Source of the DNA: Nakamurella alba
GTDB lineage: Bacteria > Actinomycetota > Actinomycetes > Mycobacteriales > Nakamurellaceae
Direction: 5' to 3'
DNA length: 64,000 nucleotides
Assembly: GCF_009707545.1 (NCBI RefSeq)
Contig: NZ_WLYK01000003.1
Coordinates: 124,001 to 188,000 of the forward strand
In this document: positions 8,501 to 17,344 of the stretch, in pieces
Layout: each line of letters starts with the position of its first letter
How positions within the stretch are numbered: the first letter of the stretch is position 1
The notes under the pieces: generated by a model
Databases searched by the model: none
What the model saw: only the letters and a program-made list of their open reading frames with translations
Told to the model about the DNA's origin: nothing
Made by a program: the position numbers and the translations under genes

Positions 8501-11500
8501 GCCGCCGGCCCCTGCACCGGGTCGAGGGCGGTGGCCGTCGGAGCCGGCAGGTAGTCGTAGTCCAGCGGCGCGCTGGTGCCGCCCGGCGTGGTGACGGTGA
8601 CCGGCACGGTGCCGGCGACGTGCGCCGGGGTGACCACGGTCAGCGAGGTGCCGCCCGGGGTCACGGTCACCGCCGTGCCGGGCACCCCGTCGAACGCCAC
8701 CGTGGTGGCACCCGCCACGAACCCGGATCCGGTGATGGACACCGTCTGTCCCCCGCCGACCGGTCCGGCGGCCGGGTCGATGGTGGTCGCCGTCGGCACC
8801 GGGAGGTAGGTGAAGGCCAGCGGCGCGGTGGTGCCGCCGATCGTGGTGGCGGTGACGTCGACGGTCCCGGTGGCGTGCGCCGGGGTGTCGAAGGCCAGCG
8901 CCGTCCCGGTGCCGTTCACCGTGACATCCGCTGCCGGCACGGTGATCCCGCCGATCGTGACGGTGGTCGCGCCGGGCACGAAACCGGTGCCGGTCATCGA
9001 GACCGTGGTGCCACCGGCGATCGGCCCGCTGCCGGGAGCGAGGGCGTCGGAGGTCGGCGCCGCGACGTAGGTGTAGGTCAGGGCCGGTGTGGTGGTGCCG
9101 CCCGCGGTGGTCACGGTGACGCCGACCGCGCCGGGGGTCCCGGGCGGCGTGGTGAAGGTGAGCGAGGTGCCGTCCGGTGCGGGGGTCACGTCGGTGGCGG
9201 GGGTTCCGCCCACCGACACCGTCGTCGGGCCGTACTGCAGCCCGGTGCCGGTGATCGTCACGGTCTGCCCGCCGGTGGCCGGGCCGGCCGCCGGGTCGAT
9301 GGCGGTCGCCGTCGGGGCGGCCGCGGTGACACCGAGGGGCTCGGTGATCGCCGTGCCGGCGCCGTCGCTCACCCGCACCGAGTAGGTGCCGGGTGCCGCG
9401 GTCGCCGGGACCGGGAGGTCGACCGGGCCGAAGCCACCGCCGACACCGGTGGTCACCGCGGCCGGCGCGCCGACCGGGGTGCCGACCGGGTCCAGCAGTT
9501 GGACGGTCAGGGCGTCGGCCGGCGGCCAGCCGGCACCGGACACCGGGACGTCGGTACCGGCCGGGACCGGCCCGGTGACGGTGACCGTCGGGTCCGCGTA
9601 CTCCAGGAACAGTGCGTTGGAGAGCAGGCCGGGACCGTTGGTCACCTGGACGGTGACCGGGCCGGGCTCGGTGCCGGGCGGCGCCGGGAAGATCATCGTG
9701 TCCGGGGCGAGCACGATCGACGGGACCGTCACGCCGTTGACCAACACCGTGCTGATGCCCGGGAGGAATCCTTCACCCTGGATGGTGACGGTCTCCCCAC
9801 CCGGCAGGCCCACGCCCGCCGGGGTCAGGGTGTCGATGACCGGGGTGCCCGGGGGCGGTGCCTGCACGGTGATCGGCGCGGTGGCGGTGTTGCCGTTGGC
9901 GTCGCTCGACGCGGCCGAGTAGCCGCCGCCCAGCGGCGTCCCGACCGGGATCGGCAGCGCCGTGCCGGTCGGCAGGTCACCGTCGGCGTCGGTGGTCGCG
10001 GTGGTCACGCCACCGGCGACCGGGGCCGACGCGGCGTCCAGCAGCTGGATCGTCACCAGTGTGTTCGCCGGCCAGCCGGACCCGGTGATCAGGCTGCTGG
10101 TCCCCGGCGAGACCGGGGTCGAAGCGGTGATCGACGGTGCGGCGTAGGTGAACTCGAGCGGCGCAGCGGTGCTGCCCGGGCCGTTGGTGACCACCACGGC
10201 GACCGGCACCCCGGCCACCGTGCCGGCCGGCACGGTGATGGTGGCGGTGGTGCCACCGGCGTTCACCGCGGGGACCAGCGTGGCGCCGTCGAAGGTCACC
10301 GTGGTGACCCCCGGGACGAACCCGGTGCCGGTGATGACCGCCGGGTAGCCACCGGCGAGTTCGCCGGTGTCCGGGGCGATCGAGGCCGCGGTGGGCGTCG
10401 GCAGGTAGGTGTAGGTCAGCGGGGCGGTCGTGCCGTTCGGCGTGTCCACCGTGACGTCGACCGCGGCGGCGGCGTGGGCGGGCGTGACGAAGGTCAGCGA
10501 CGTCGGACTGCTGACGGTGACCCCGGCTGCCGGGATGACCGTGCCGTCGATCGTCACCGAGGTGGCGCCGGGGACGAACCCGGTGCCGGTCACCGTGACC
10601 AGCTGGCCGCCGGTGATCGGGCCGGCCGCCGGCGACAGCGCGGCCGCGGTCGGGAACGGGTTGTAGGTGAAGGTGAGCGGCGGGGTGCTGCTGCCGCCCG
10701 GCGTGCTGACCACGACGTCGACCGGGCCCTGCGCGTGCGCCGGGGTCAGGTAGGTGAGCGTGGTGCCGTTGACCACCGTGACATCGCCTGCCGGGACGGC
10801 GGTCCCGTCAGAGGTGACGGTGGTGACGCCGGGGACGAAACCGGAACCGGTGACGGTGACGAGTGTTCCGCCGGCCTGCGGCCCGGCGACCGGGGTCAGC
10901 GACGCCGCCCCGGGCACCGGCACGTAGGTGTACGGCTGCGGACCGGAGGTGCCGCCGGTCGTGGTGACGACCCGCACCTGCGCGCCACCGGCGGCGTGCG
11001 CCGGTGTCAGGAAGGTCAGTTCGTTGGCGCTGGAGACGGTGACATCACCGGCGGGGACGGTGATCCCGTCGACGGTCACCGAGGTGGCGCCCGGGGTGGG
11101 GTCGAAGTCGGTGCCGGTCACGGTGACCGTCTGGCCGCCGGCGACCGGGCCGATGGTCGGCGTCATGTCGGTGATCACCGGCGCCGGGACGTAGGTGTAG
11201 CCCAGCGAGCCGGACGTACCGCCGGGCGCGGTCACCGACACCTGGACGCCACCCGGGGCGTGCGCCGGGGTGGTGAAGGTCAGCGAGGTCGGGCTGTTCA
11301 CCGTGACCGCGGCCGCCGGGACCAGGGTGCCGCCGATGGTCACCGACGTCGCACCGACGACGAACCCGGATCCGTCGACCGTCACGGTCTGCCCGCCCGC
11401 GGCCGGGCCGGCCGTGGGGTCGAGCGCACTGATCGCCGGCGCCGGGATGTACGTGTAGGGCTGGGTGTTCGACGTGCCACCGGGGGTGGTGACGGTGACC

Positions 11501-13842
11501 GTGACCGGGCCCGCGGTGTGCGGCGGCGTGACGAAGGTCAGCGTGCCGCCGTCGACCACGTTCACCCCGCCGGCCGACACACCGCCGATGGTGACGGTGG
11601 TGCCGGGGGTGAAACCGGTGCCGGTCAGGGTGACCGTCTGGCCGCCGGCCACCGGGCCGGACGCCGGGTCGATCCCGGTCAGCGTCGGCACCACCTGCAG
11701 TGAGAACGTCCGCGCCGCAGTGGGATCGGAGACGTTGCCGCCGGTGTCGGTCAGGGTGGCGACCACCGAGTGGTCACCCAGGGAGAGCGGTGAGGCCGGC
11801 GTGCAACTCCAGGCGCCGGCCGACACGGTGGCCGTGCAGACGGTCACGCCACCCTCGGTGACGGTGACAGTGCCTGCGGCGGCGGAGGTTCCGGAGATCA
11901 CCGGGGTGGTGGTCGCGAGCACCGCTCCCTCGGCCGGTGCCTGGATCACCGGGACCGGAACGGGTTGGTAGGTGTAGGTGATCGGTGGCGAGGAGCCGCC
12001 GGAGGTGGTGATCACCACCGGCACCGGACCCGGTGCGTGCGACGGTGTGGTGAAGGTGAGCGAGGTGGCGCTGTTCACCGTCACCGAGCCCGCGGGCACG
12101 GCGGTGCCGTCGACCGACACGGTGGTGGCACCGGCGACGAAGTTCGTGCCGGTCACCGTCACGCTGGTGCCACCGGCGGCCGGGCCGGTGTTCGGCGACA
12201 GCGACGCCGCTGTCGGCGGGGTCGCGTCGACATTCGGGCCGACCTGTGCGCGGCCGAGATCGACCACGGCGACCGAGGACTGGAGCAGGGTGGCACGTAG
12301 CGCGACCTCCCGGCTCACCCCGGCCGACGGCGTCTCCTGCACGTTGCCGGTGAGCGACACGACCGTGTTGATCAGCCGTAGCACCGGACCCAGCGCGTTG
12401 ACGATCGCGGTCACCCCGAGCCGCAGTGGCGAGGAGGCGTTCGTGACCGTGGCGATCACGCCGGTGGTCGGGTTGAACAGCACCGCGGAGATCGGCACTG
12501 CCAGCGCGGCGAGCAGGGTGGAGAGTGGGACGACCACCGGCGCGCCGGCGATGACCAGCGCCAGGCTGGCCGGGGCGGTGCCGGCGATCACCTGGGCCAG
12601 CGTGCCGTTCACGTTGACGTTGACCCGGGTGACACAGGTGGCGCCGATCTGCAGCAGACAGACGTTCGCGTTCACCAGCAGGGTCGCCGCGTTGAGGGCG
12701 GCGGTGAGCGCGGTGGACACCAGCGCCGGGACGCCGTTGAGGATCGAGGCGACGTCGGCGACGAGTGCGTTGAGGACCGCAGCGGACAGGATCTCGCTGT
12801 TCGGTGCCAGGTTCGCCAGGCCGGCGGAGCCCGCGGCGGTGAGCAGCTGGTCGATGTTCGCGGTGATCAACCCGGTGCGCAGGTTGATGGTCACCGCCCC
12901 GTCGGCGCTGGTGATCGGAGTGTCCAGGATGGTGTTCAGTGCCGCGGTGGTGTTGGCGGTGATGCTGACGGTGAGCCCGCCGTTGCCCAGCAGTCCGGTC
13001 ACCCCGAGCACGGTCTGCAGGGCCTGGGCGATCAGGCCGTTCGGGCCGACCAGGGAGTTGACCGCGGTGTCGACGGTGGGTGCCACTCCTCCGGCCCCGG
13101 TGAGCAGGGTGGTGATCCCGGCGACGGCGGGCGAGGTGATCCGCAGCTGGCCGCCCGCGATGCTGTAGTCCCGGCAGTTGACCGGGGCGGACAGGCTGGA
13201 TCCGGCGCCGCGGCAGGTGGTGGACAGGCCGCCCAGCGAGGCGTCCTGGGCCGCGACACCGGTGATGGCCCCCAGCTGCACCTGCAGGTCGGCGACCTGG
13301 CCGGCGAAGGCGGCACCCAGCAGCTGCTGCAGCTGCAGGGTGGCACCGGACGGGAACCCGTTGCTGCCGTCCAGCGACACCGAGCCGTCGTTGCTGACCG
13401 CACCGGACCCGGCACGGGAGATGCCGTTGTCGGAGGCCTGGGCGTACTGGTTGGCCACGCCCAGGGTCAGCAAATTCGGGAGCGGGATGTTCAGGCCGCC
13501 AGGCAGGTTCACGGTGAGCGCGCTGAGCACGGAGGGCTCGAGCCCGGTCACGTCGGTGATCGGGGTCGCAGTACCCGAGTTGGTCGCTGCGGCACCGCCG
13601 AGGCTGACGATCGAGTTCAGCGGTACGCCGCCGGCGAGCAGGGTGCCGCCGAGGAACCGGGCCGAGCCGGCGCTGACATCGCCCGGCCCGGCCAGCACCG
13701 GGGTCGTCCCCATCAGCAACAGGACGGGCACCAGCAGCAACGCCGCGGCCGCCCGGGCCCGGCTGCGCAACCTGCTCGCCGGTCGTCCTTTTCTCCGGAG
13801 AGGAAGTAGATGGTGACGTTCCGCTGGGCGCGCAGACGACAA
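5503..13842 (-). CDS. Giant secreted surface protein: choice-of-anchor-G-like N-terminus, about 17 IPT/TIG repeats, sortase-type anchor
   Basis: 2779 residues from a TTG at 13842, which is preceded six bases upstream by GGAGGGG; the next TTG upstream (13872) lacks such a site. A long basic signal peptide ends near A51 (PVLA/GPGD). Residues about 55-540 resemble the choice-of-anchor G region of actinobacterial surface proteins. I count 17 IPT/TIG Ig-like repeats of about 85 residues, recognised by GPxxGG(Q/T)xVTVTGTGF and ending in YTY. In the C-terminal third they alternate with a second Ig-like module marked by SGxGWP. The tail carries LSYTG, a hydrophobic segment and RRRRRS, like a class E-type sorting signal (LAxTG family). 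The likely role is adhesion or a cell-surface scaffold; no catalytic domain is seen. The frame is intact throughout. An LPxTG-class sortase is not in the window. Confidence 0.87.
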   Translation of the reverse strand: MSSARPAERHHLLPLRRKGRPASRLRSRARAAAALLLVPVLLLMGTTPVLAGPGDVSAGSARFLGGTLLAGGVPLNSIVSLGGAAATNSGTATPITDVTGLEPSVLSALTVNLPGGLNIPLPNLLTLGVANQYAQASDNGISRAGSGAVSNDGSVSLDGSNGFPSGATLQLQQLLGAAFAGQVADLQVQLGAITGVAAQDASLGGLSTTCRGAGSSLSAPVNCRDYSIAGGQLRITSPAVAGITTLLTGAGGVAPTVDTAVNSLVGPNGLIAQALQTVLGVTGLLGNGGLTVSITANTTAALNTILDTPITSADGAVTINLRTGLITANIDQLLTAAGSAGLANLAPNSEILSAAVLNALVADVASILNGVPALVSTALTAALNAATLLVNANVCLLQIGATCVTRVNVNVNGTLAQVIAGTAPASLALVIAGAPVVVPLSTLLAALAVPISAVLFNPTTGVIATVTNASSPLRLGVTAIVNALGPVLRLINTVVSLTGNVQETPSAGVSREVALRATLLQSSVAVVDLGRAQVGPNVDATPPTAASLSPNTGPAAGGTSVTVTGTNFVAGATTVSVDGTAVPAGSVTVNSATSLTFTTPSHAPGPVPVVITTSGGSSPPITYTYQPVPVPVIQAPAEGAVLATTTPVISGTSAAAGTVTVTEGGVTVCTATVSAGAWSCTPASPLSLGDHSVVATLTDTGGNVSDPTAARTFSLQVVPTLTGIDPASGPVAGGQTVTLTGTGFTPGTTVTIGGVSAGGVNVVDGGTLTFVTPPHTAGPVTVTVTTPGGTSNTQPYTYIPAPAISALDPTAGPAAGGQTVTVDGSGFVVGATSVTIGGTLVPAAAVTVNSPTSLTFTTPAHAPGGVQVSVTAPGGTSGSLGYTYVPAPVITDMTPTIGPVAGGQTVTVTGTDFDPTPGATSVTVDGITVPAGDVTVSSANELTFLTPAHAAGGAQVRVVTTTGGTSGPQPYTYVPVPGAASLTPVAGPQAGGTLVTVTGSGFVPGVTTVTSDGTAVPAGDVTVVNGTTLTYLTPAHAQGPVDVVVSTPGGSSTPPLTFTYNPFPTAAALSPAAGPITGGQLVTVTGTGFVPGATSVTIDGTVIPAAGVTVSSPTSLTFVTPAHAAAAVDVTVDTPNGTTAPLTYTYLPTPTAASIAPDTGELAGGYPAVITGTGFVPGVTTVTFDGATLVPAVNAGGTTATITVPAGTVAGVPVAVVVTNGPGSTAAPLEFTYAAPSITASTPVSPGTSSLITGSGWPANTLVTIQLLDAASAPVAGGVTTATTDADGDLPTGTALPIPVGTPLGGGYSAASSDANGNTATAPITVQAPPPGTPVIDTLTPAGVGLPGGETVTIQGEGFLPGISTVLVNGVTVPSIVLAPDTMIFPAPPGTEPGPVTVQVTNGPGLLSNALFLEYADPTVTVTGPVPAGTDVPVSGAGWPPADALTVQLLDPVGTPVGAPAAVTTGVGGGFGPVDLPVPATAAPGTYSVRVSDGAGTAITEPLGVTAAAPTATAIDPAAGPATGGQTVTITGTGLQYGPTTVSVGGTPATDVTPAPDGTSLTFTTPPGTPGAVGVTVTTAGGTTTPALTYTYVAAPTSDALAPGSGPIAGGTTVSMTGTGFVPGATTVTIGGITVPAADVTVNGTGTALAFDTPAHATGTVDVTATTIGGTTAPLAFTYLPVPTATTIDPAAGPVGGGQTVSITGSGFVAGATTVAFDGVPGTAVTVTPGGTSLTVVTPAHVAGTVPVTVTTPGGTSAPLDYDYLPAPTATALDPVQGPAAGGQTVTVTGTGFVPDLTTVSIGGVDIDTADVDVTSPTSLSFTTPAHAPGAVTVSVQTPGGASAPLAYTYVAAPVVTSLTPDHGTESGGTTVTVTGSGFVAGETSLTIGGLTVDPADVDVTAPTSLSFVTPAHAPGTVQVRVLTVGGTSGPLPYTYDPVPTAASLSPDTGPLVGGTLVTVTGTGFVPGLTGVTLDGTPTPVTVGSDTSLTFLTPPGVVAGDTLAVVVTNGVGAESTPPLTFTYGDPTVSAGSPGVVGTPTPVTGTGWPAGAAVTITLLDGATPVTGATISTTTTASGTFPGGVLLPLPDGTPAGTHTVSADDGEGNTATDTLVVITTPPPAAPTIDAIAPDSGPLLGGTEVTLTGTGFVPGTVVLFDGTEITPDAVSGTELTFTVPAGTLAGPVSVQVQNPDDLVSGVVQYTYDDPQLTADDPVAAGGTLSVDATGWPADDDVSIVLIGPDGPITAPVTVTTSGTGTLSDVPVTVPFSTPPGTYTLRATDAAGNVVTTEITVTAVVPTLSALTPDSGPLTGGQTVTVTGTGFLPGTVVRVGDVEITPTAVDPDGTSLTFVTPPGGLAGGVPVTVVSGGQESDPLTYDYLDPELSAGPTVLKAGESTTVSGTGWPPGAEVTVQLATPDGTPVGDPVTVTAGDDGTFEVSVPVPAGTPSGPYVVVAGDTAGNSVDTDITVVPRVPVIRIVIPTHGPLPGGTEVTVGGDGFGPDTTVDFGGTTVTPDSVSDDGTELTFTTPPGTVSGVVRVTLVNGPGAVSDPIEFTFDAPLVTATSPVPPGGTSTIGGGCWPVGDVVTVQLVDADGDAVPGTAITVTAGSDCTISGGLPIPADLPLGDWTVQAVDGYGNVATTTVTVSTAAAPLLSLRYTSQVQGTAQLNAVFGSGWEAGSTVQFLLDYDTAAIAGVTVAADGSFGVDFGVSGLALGEHTVTAAQERADGSVATQVVRFTIVPPGGLSYTGFDLWDVFPFAWLLMLAGVAFVVIGRRRRRS

Positions 13843-14570
13843 GGCGATCCCCTCCGACCGTGGGTACTGCAATCACAAGAATTCGTCACTCATCGTCATC
13901 TGTTGATCACCGATCCGGTAAGTCCCCGATGGCGTGGACGTGATTTCCGCTTTGTTTGCGCAGTGCCCCACCGCGGGTGACCGGCGAAACACTGTTGCGC
14001 TTCGCCGGGGATCGAAACAACGCAGTCAGGTGGCGCGAAGTGCATTCGGAGTACTGGCCCGGATGATTCGTCCGACTTGTCCGGAACGGCATCGGTCATG
14101 ATCGCAACTGCGCACGAGACCTGTTGCTGTGCAGGCATGATCGCTTGGGCCACGAGCCCGGGGACCCCGGCGGGCCGGCGCTCGACGGCGCAGGGTGCCG
14201 GGTCAACCCTCTTGGGCCGATCGAAGGATGCGGCTTCACCGTCGGCAGACATGCACGGCCTATTTCACCGGAACCCTACCAATCCCCATTGCGTGACGCG
14301 CGCCAGGGTTGCCGTCGGGCAATGGTCGCCGGAAATGGTCGGGAATGGGTGACACGAAGTGCTCTGAATGCGGGCATAAGTATTTCCCACACTGTCCGCG
14401 ACGCACTGTCGGCAGAGCCGGTCCGCATTTCTCGGTCACCGGTCGTGACAGGTGTGGCCGGCAGTGTGCCGCGACGGTCGCGAAAGTGTGTCGCGGATGC
14501 ACCGTCGCCACATCGGCGAGGAGTGTCGATGGGATGATGTCGTGCGTCCGGACCCGTCCCGAGGAGCAGT
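13843..14570. other. 728-bp intergenic region with lower GC, no gene seen
   Basis: This lies between the divergent giant surface-protein gene and the AsnC/Lrp gene and should hold both promoters. The stretch 13860-13960 is the least GC-rich part. Several short frames occur on both strands, but none has a recognisable protein or ribosome binding site. I could not identify a convincing -10/-35 pair. It could hold a regulatory RNA or a long 5' UTR, but I see no direct support. Confidence 0.6.
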
Positions 14571-15023
14571 GTGTTGCAGATCGACAGCATCGACCGTCAC
14601 ATCATGTCGTGCCTGACCCTCGACGCCCGCTCATCGTTCCGGGAGATCGGCGAGGTGGTGGGACTGTCCGCGCCGGCGGTGAAGCGCCGGGTGGACCGGC
14701 TGCGGGCGGACGGCGTCATCACCGGGTTCACCGCGCGGATCGACCCGGGATCGATGGGCCGGCACCTGCAGGCCTTCGTCGCCGTCACCTACACCGGGAA
14801 CACCTCGCCCGACCGCATCCGGCGGATCCTGGAGCCGGTCACCGAGGTGGTCGCCGCCTACACCGTCAGCGGCGACGCCGACGTCCTGGTGCACCTGCGG
14901 GCCGCCGACATGGCCGAGTTCGAGCGGGCGCTCGAGCGGCTCCGGTCGGCCGACGGGGTGGCCCGCACCGAGTCCCGCCTGGTCCTGTCCACCCTGCTCG
15001 ACCGACCCGTGCCGCCGGCCTGA
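14571..15023 (+). CDS. Lrp/AsnC family transcriptional regulator
   Basis: 150 residues from a GTG preceded by GAGGAG. An N-terminal helix-turn-helix (about residues 4-60; DARSSFREIGEVVGLSAPAV) is followed by a RAM ligand-binding domain (about 65-140). Members bind DNA as dimers or octamers and sense amino acids or related metabolites. The family often controls a neighbouring gene. The RarD-type transporter begins 183 bases downstream in the same direction and is a plausible target. The ligand cannot be told from sequence. It differs from the second AsnC/Lrp gene of this window (54122-54574). Confidence 0.9.
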   Translation: MLQIDSIDRHIMSCLTLDARSSFREIGEVVGLSAPAVKRRVDRLRADGVITGFTARIDPGSMGRHLQAFVAVTYTGNTSPDRIRRILEPVTEVVAAYTVSGDADVLVHLRAADMAEFERALERLRSADGVARTESRLVLSTLLDRPVPPA

Positions 15024-15137
15024 CGATGGGGTGGCCGGCAGGTCGGCTCCGGCCCCTTGCGCCCGCAGCCGCCCCACCCGGCCGGCCGGGGACCTGCCGC
15101 CCCGGCGCCGTGGTCATCGGCCACCACAGCACGGTCG

Positions 15138-15143
15138 TAGGCT
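15138..15143 (+). promoter_or_regulatory. Possible -10 element of the rarD-like gene
   Basis: TAGGCT lies about 63 bases upstream of the GTG start of the transporter gene. The hexamer matches the TANNNT type used elsewhere in the window. The -35 region is not clear. Confidence 0.3.
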
Positions 15144-15206
15144 CTGCCGGGCGTCCCTGGCGGACGCCGGGGCGCCCGAGCGGACGCCGGAACGAACGGA
15201 GGTCCG

Positions 15207-16187
15207 GTGCGGCGCGGTCTGGGCTTCGGGGTGGCGGCCTTCGGCATGTGGGGGCTCTTCCCGCTCTTCTGGCCGCTGCTCAAGCCGGCCGGGTCGGTCG
15301 AGATCCTGGCCCACCGGATGCTCTGGGGACTGCTGCTCACCGCGCTGCTGCTGACCGCTGCCCGGCAGTGGAGGACGTTGCGGCAGGCCTCGGCCCGCAC
15401 CTGGGGTCTCGTCGTCCTGGCCGCCGCGCTGATCGCGGTCAACTGGGGCGTCTACATCTACGCGGTCAACGCCGGGCACGTCGTCGAAGGCGCCCTCGGC
15501 TACTTCGTCAACCCGCTGTTCAGCGTGTTGCTCGGTGTCGTGGTGTTCCGGGAGCGACTCCGTGTCGCGCAATGGGTCTCGGTCGCCCTCGGTCTCGCCG
15601 CCGTGCTGGTGATCGCGATCGCCGGCGGACACGTCCCGTGGATCGCGCTGGCCCTGGCGGTGTCCTTCGGGCTCTACGGGCTGGTGAAGAAGGTCGTTCC
15701 GCTGCCCGCCCAGGCCTCGCTGACCGCCGAGGGTCTGGTCGTGCTGGTACCGGCGCTGACCTACTTGCTGGTCATCGAGTTCCGCGGGGACGGCACCTTC
15801 GTCGACCACGGCATCGGCCACTCGCTGCTGCTGGCCGCGGCCGGGGTGGTCACCGTGCTGCCGCTGTTCTCGTTCAGCGTCGCTGCCCGGCTGCTGCCGC
15901 TGTCCACGGTCGGGCTGCTCCAGTACCTGACCCCGGTGATGCAGTTCCTGCTCGGCGTCCTGTACTTCCACGAGCACATGTCCGCCGCCCGCTGGGTGGG
16001 GTTCGTCCTCATCTGGTGCGCACTGGTGCTGTTCAGCTTCGACAGCGTCCGGGCCGCCCGGCGGGCGAAAGCGCACACCGTCGGGTCCCCGGACAGCGTG
16101 GTTGATCCGGACAGCACCACGGACCCGGACAGCGCTCCGGACCCCGATGCCGGGATCAGTGCGAGCGGTCCAGCACGAACTGGGTGA
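15207..16187 (+). CDS. rarD: RarD-type EamA/DMT superfamily transporter
   Basis: 326 residues from a GTG preceded by GGAGG. Ten hydrophobic segments cover residues 1-290 and belong to the RarD branch of the EamA drug/metabolite transporters; typical blocks are WGLFPLFWPLL, HRMLWG and NWGVYIYAVN. RarD proteins are inner-membrane permeases, and some export amino acids or other small metabolites; the substrate here is unknown. The C-terminal tail is odd: about 35 residues rich in Asp, Pro and Ser with repeated DPDS units. The last 32 bases overlap the 3' end of the convergent polyprenyl synthase gene. Confidence 0.87.
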   Translation: MRRGLGFGVAAFGMWGLFPLFWPLLKPAGSVEILAHRMLWGLLLTALLLTAARQWRTLRQASARTWGLVVLAAALIAVNWGVYIYAVNAGHVVEGALGYFVNPLFSVLLGVVVFRERLRVAQWVSVALGLAAVLVIAIAGGHVPWIALALAVSFGLYGLVKKVVPLPAQASLTAEGLVVLVPALTYLLVIEFRGDGTFVDHGIGHSLLLAAAGVVTVLPLFSFSVAARLLPLSTVGLLQYLTPVMQFLLGVLYFHEHMSAARWVGFVLIWCALVLFSFDSVRAARRAKAHTVGSPDSVVDPDSTTDPDSAPDPDAGISASGPARTG

Positions 16188-17151
16188 GCGACAGCAGCGC
16201 CGCGCGGGAGCTGCTGGGCGCCAGCGTCTCCAGCTCGGTACGGGCGGTCCGGGCGTGGTCCTCGAGCGTCTGCCGGGCCCGCGCCATGCCGGGCGAGACC
16301 CGCAGCAGCTCCACCGCTTCCGCCACCTCGGCATCGTCGGTGAGCGGCCGGGATACCAGGTCCTTGAGCCGCGGATCGGCGTCCGGGTCGGCGAGTGTGT
16401 AGAGGGCGGGCAGCGTCGGCACACCCTCGCGCAGATCGGTGCCCGGGGTCTTGCCGGAGGTCGTCGACGCGATGTCGATGATGTCGTCGGAGATCTGGAA
16501 CGCCACCCCGACGGCGCGGCCGAACCGGCGCAGCGCCTTGGTGTCGGCGTCGCTCGCCCCGGAGAAGATGCCGGCGTAGCGGGCGCAGGTGTCGATCAGC
16601 GCCGCAGTCTTCTCGTCCAGCACCTGCAGGTGGTACTGGATCGGGTCGGCCCCCGGTCGCGGCCCGACGGCCTCCCGGGTCTGCCCGGTGACCAGCTCGG
16701 CGAAGGTCTCGGCGATGATCCGGACGGCCTCCGGGCCGAGCCCGGCGACCAGCCGGGAGGCGTGGGCGAAGAGGAAGTCGCCGGTCAGGATGGCGATGGA
16801 GTTGTCCCAGCGGGCGTTGGCCGACTTGGCCCCGCGCCGCACGTCCGCCTCGTCCATCACGTCGTCGTGGTACAGCGTGGCCAGGTGGATCAACTCGACG
16901 ACGGCGGAGGCGGTGATCACGTCGTCGGACTCCGGGTTCGGCCCCACGCCCGCCGCCACCAGGGTGAACAGCGGCCGGAAGCGTTTGCCGCCGGCGTCCA
17001 TCAGGTGCGAGGCGGCCTCGGTCACGAAGTCGAACTCGCTGACCAGTTCCCGGTGCAGCAGGTCCTCGACCCTGGCGAGTCCGTCGGTCACCCGCGCCAG
17101 CAGGGCGGGATCGGCCACTTCGATGCCGGCGATCACGGTCGGGGATGTCAC
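16156..17151 (-). CDS. grcC: Long-chain polyprenyl diphosphate synthase (probable menaquinone side chain)
   Basis: 331 residues from a GTG. It has the trans-isoprenyl synthase signature: GGKRFRP at 54-60, the first Asp-rich motif DDVMD at 96-100 and the second DDIID at 222-226. A small residue (Ala) five positions before the first motif agrees with long-chain products. It condenses isopentenyl diphosphate onto allylic primers in the cytosol. Its position beside nuo and men genes suggests that it makes the prenyl chain attached by MenA, as proposed for Rv0562 (grcC1). Length is normal. The 3' end overlaps the rarD-like gene by 32 bases in convergent orientation. A TAGGCT hexamer six bases before the start points to a leaderless mRNA. 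Confidence 0.87.
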   Translation of the reverse strand: MTSPTVIAGIEVADPALLARVTDGLARVEDLLHRELVSEFDFVTEAASHLMDAGGKRFRPLFTLVAAGVGPNPESDDVITASAVVELIHLATLYHDDVMDEADVRRGAKSANARWDNSIAILTGDFLFAHASRLVAGLGPEAVRIIAETFAELVTGQTREAVGPRPGADPIQYHLQVLDEKTAALIDTCARYAGIFSGASDADTKALRRFGRAVGVAFQISDDIIDIASTTSGKTPGTDLREGVPTLPALYTLADPDADPRLKDLVSRPLTDDAEVAEAVELLRVSPGMARARQTLEDHARTARTELETLAPSSSRAALLSLTQFVLDRSH

Positions 17152-17157
17152 CTGGCC

Positions 17158-17163
17158 AGCCTA
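17158..17163 (-). promoter_or_regulatory. -10 hexamer TAGGCT of the polyprenyl synthase gene, leaderless type
   Basis: TAGGCT is followed by six bases (17152-17157) and then the GTG start at 17151. No Shine-Dalgarno sequence fits between them, so transcription probably starts at or next to the start codon. Confidence 0.5.
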
Positions 17164-17344
17164 TCTGTGCCGGACGACTGCTCGGTTCGTGCCGTTCGTC
17201 CGGACCGGGCCGGCGGCCGACGAGCACGGGGACACCGACAGGCAGCGGCCCGGGCCGTGGGCGCCGGCGACGACCCGGGCCTCGGCATCTCCGGGTCCCG
17301 TCGCGGGGCCGACATCGGCATCTCCCCCGACACCGGTCCGTCCG

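Noticed and set aside
6397-11703. A 1768-codon open frame on the plus strand opposite the giant surface-protein gene
   Set aside because: It is Arg/Gly/His-rich low-complexity sequence and reads the complement of regular TIG repeats. GC-rich repeat DNA keeps such frames open. The minus-strand frame has a signal peptide, domains and an anchor.
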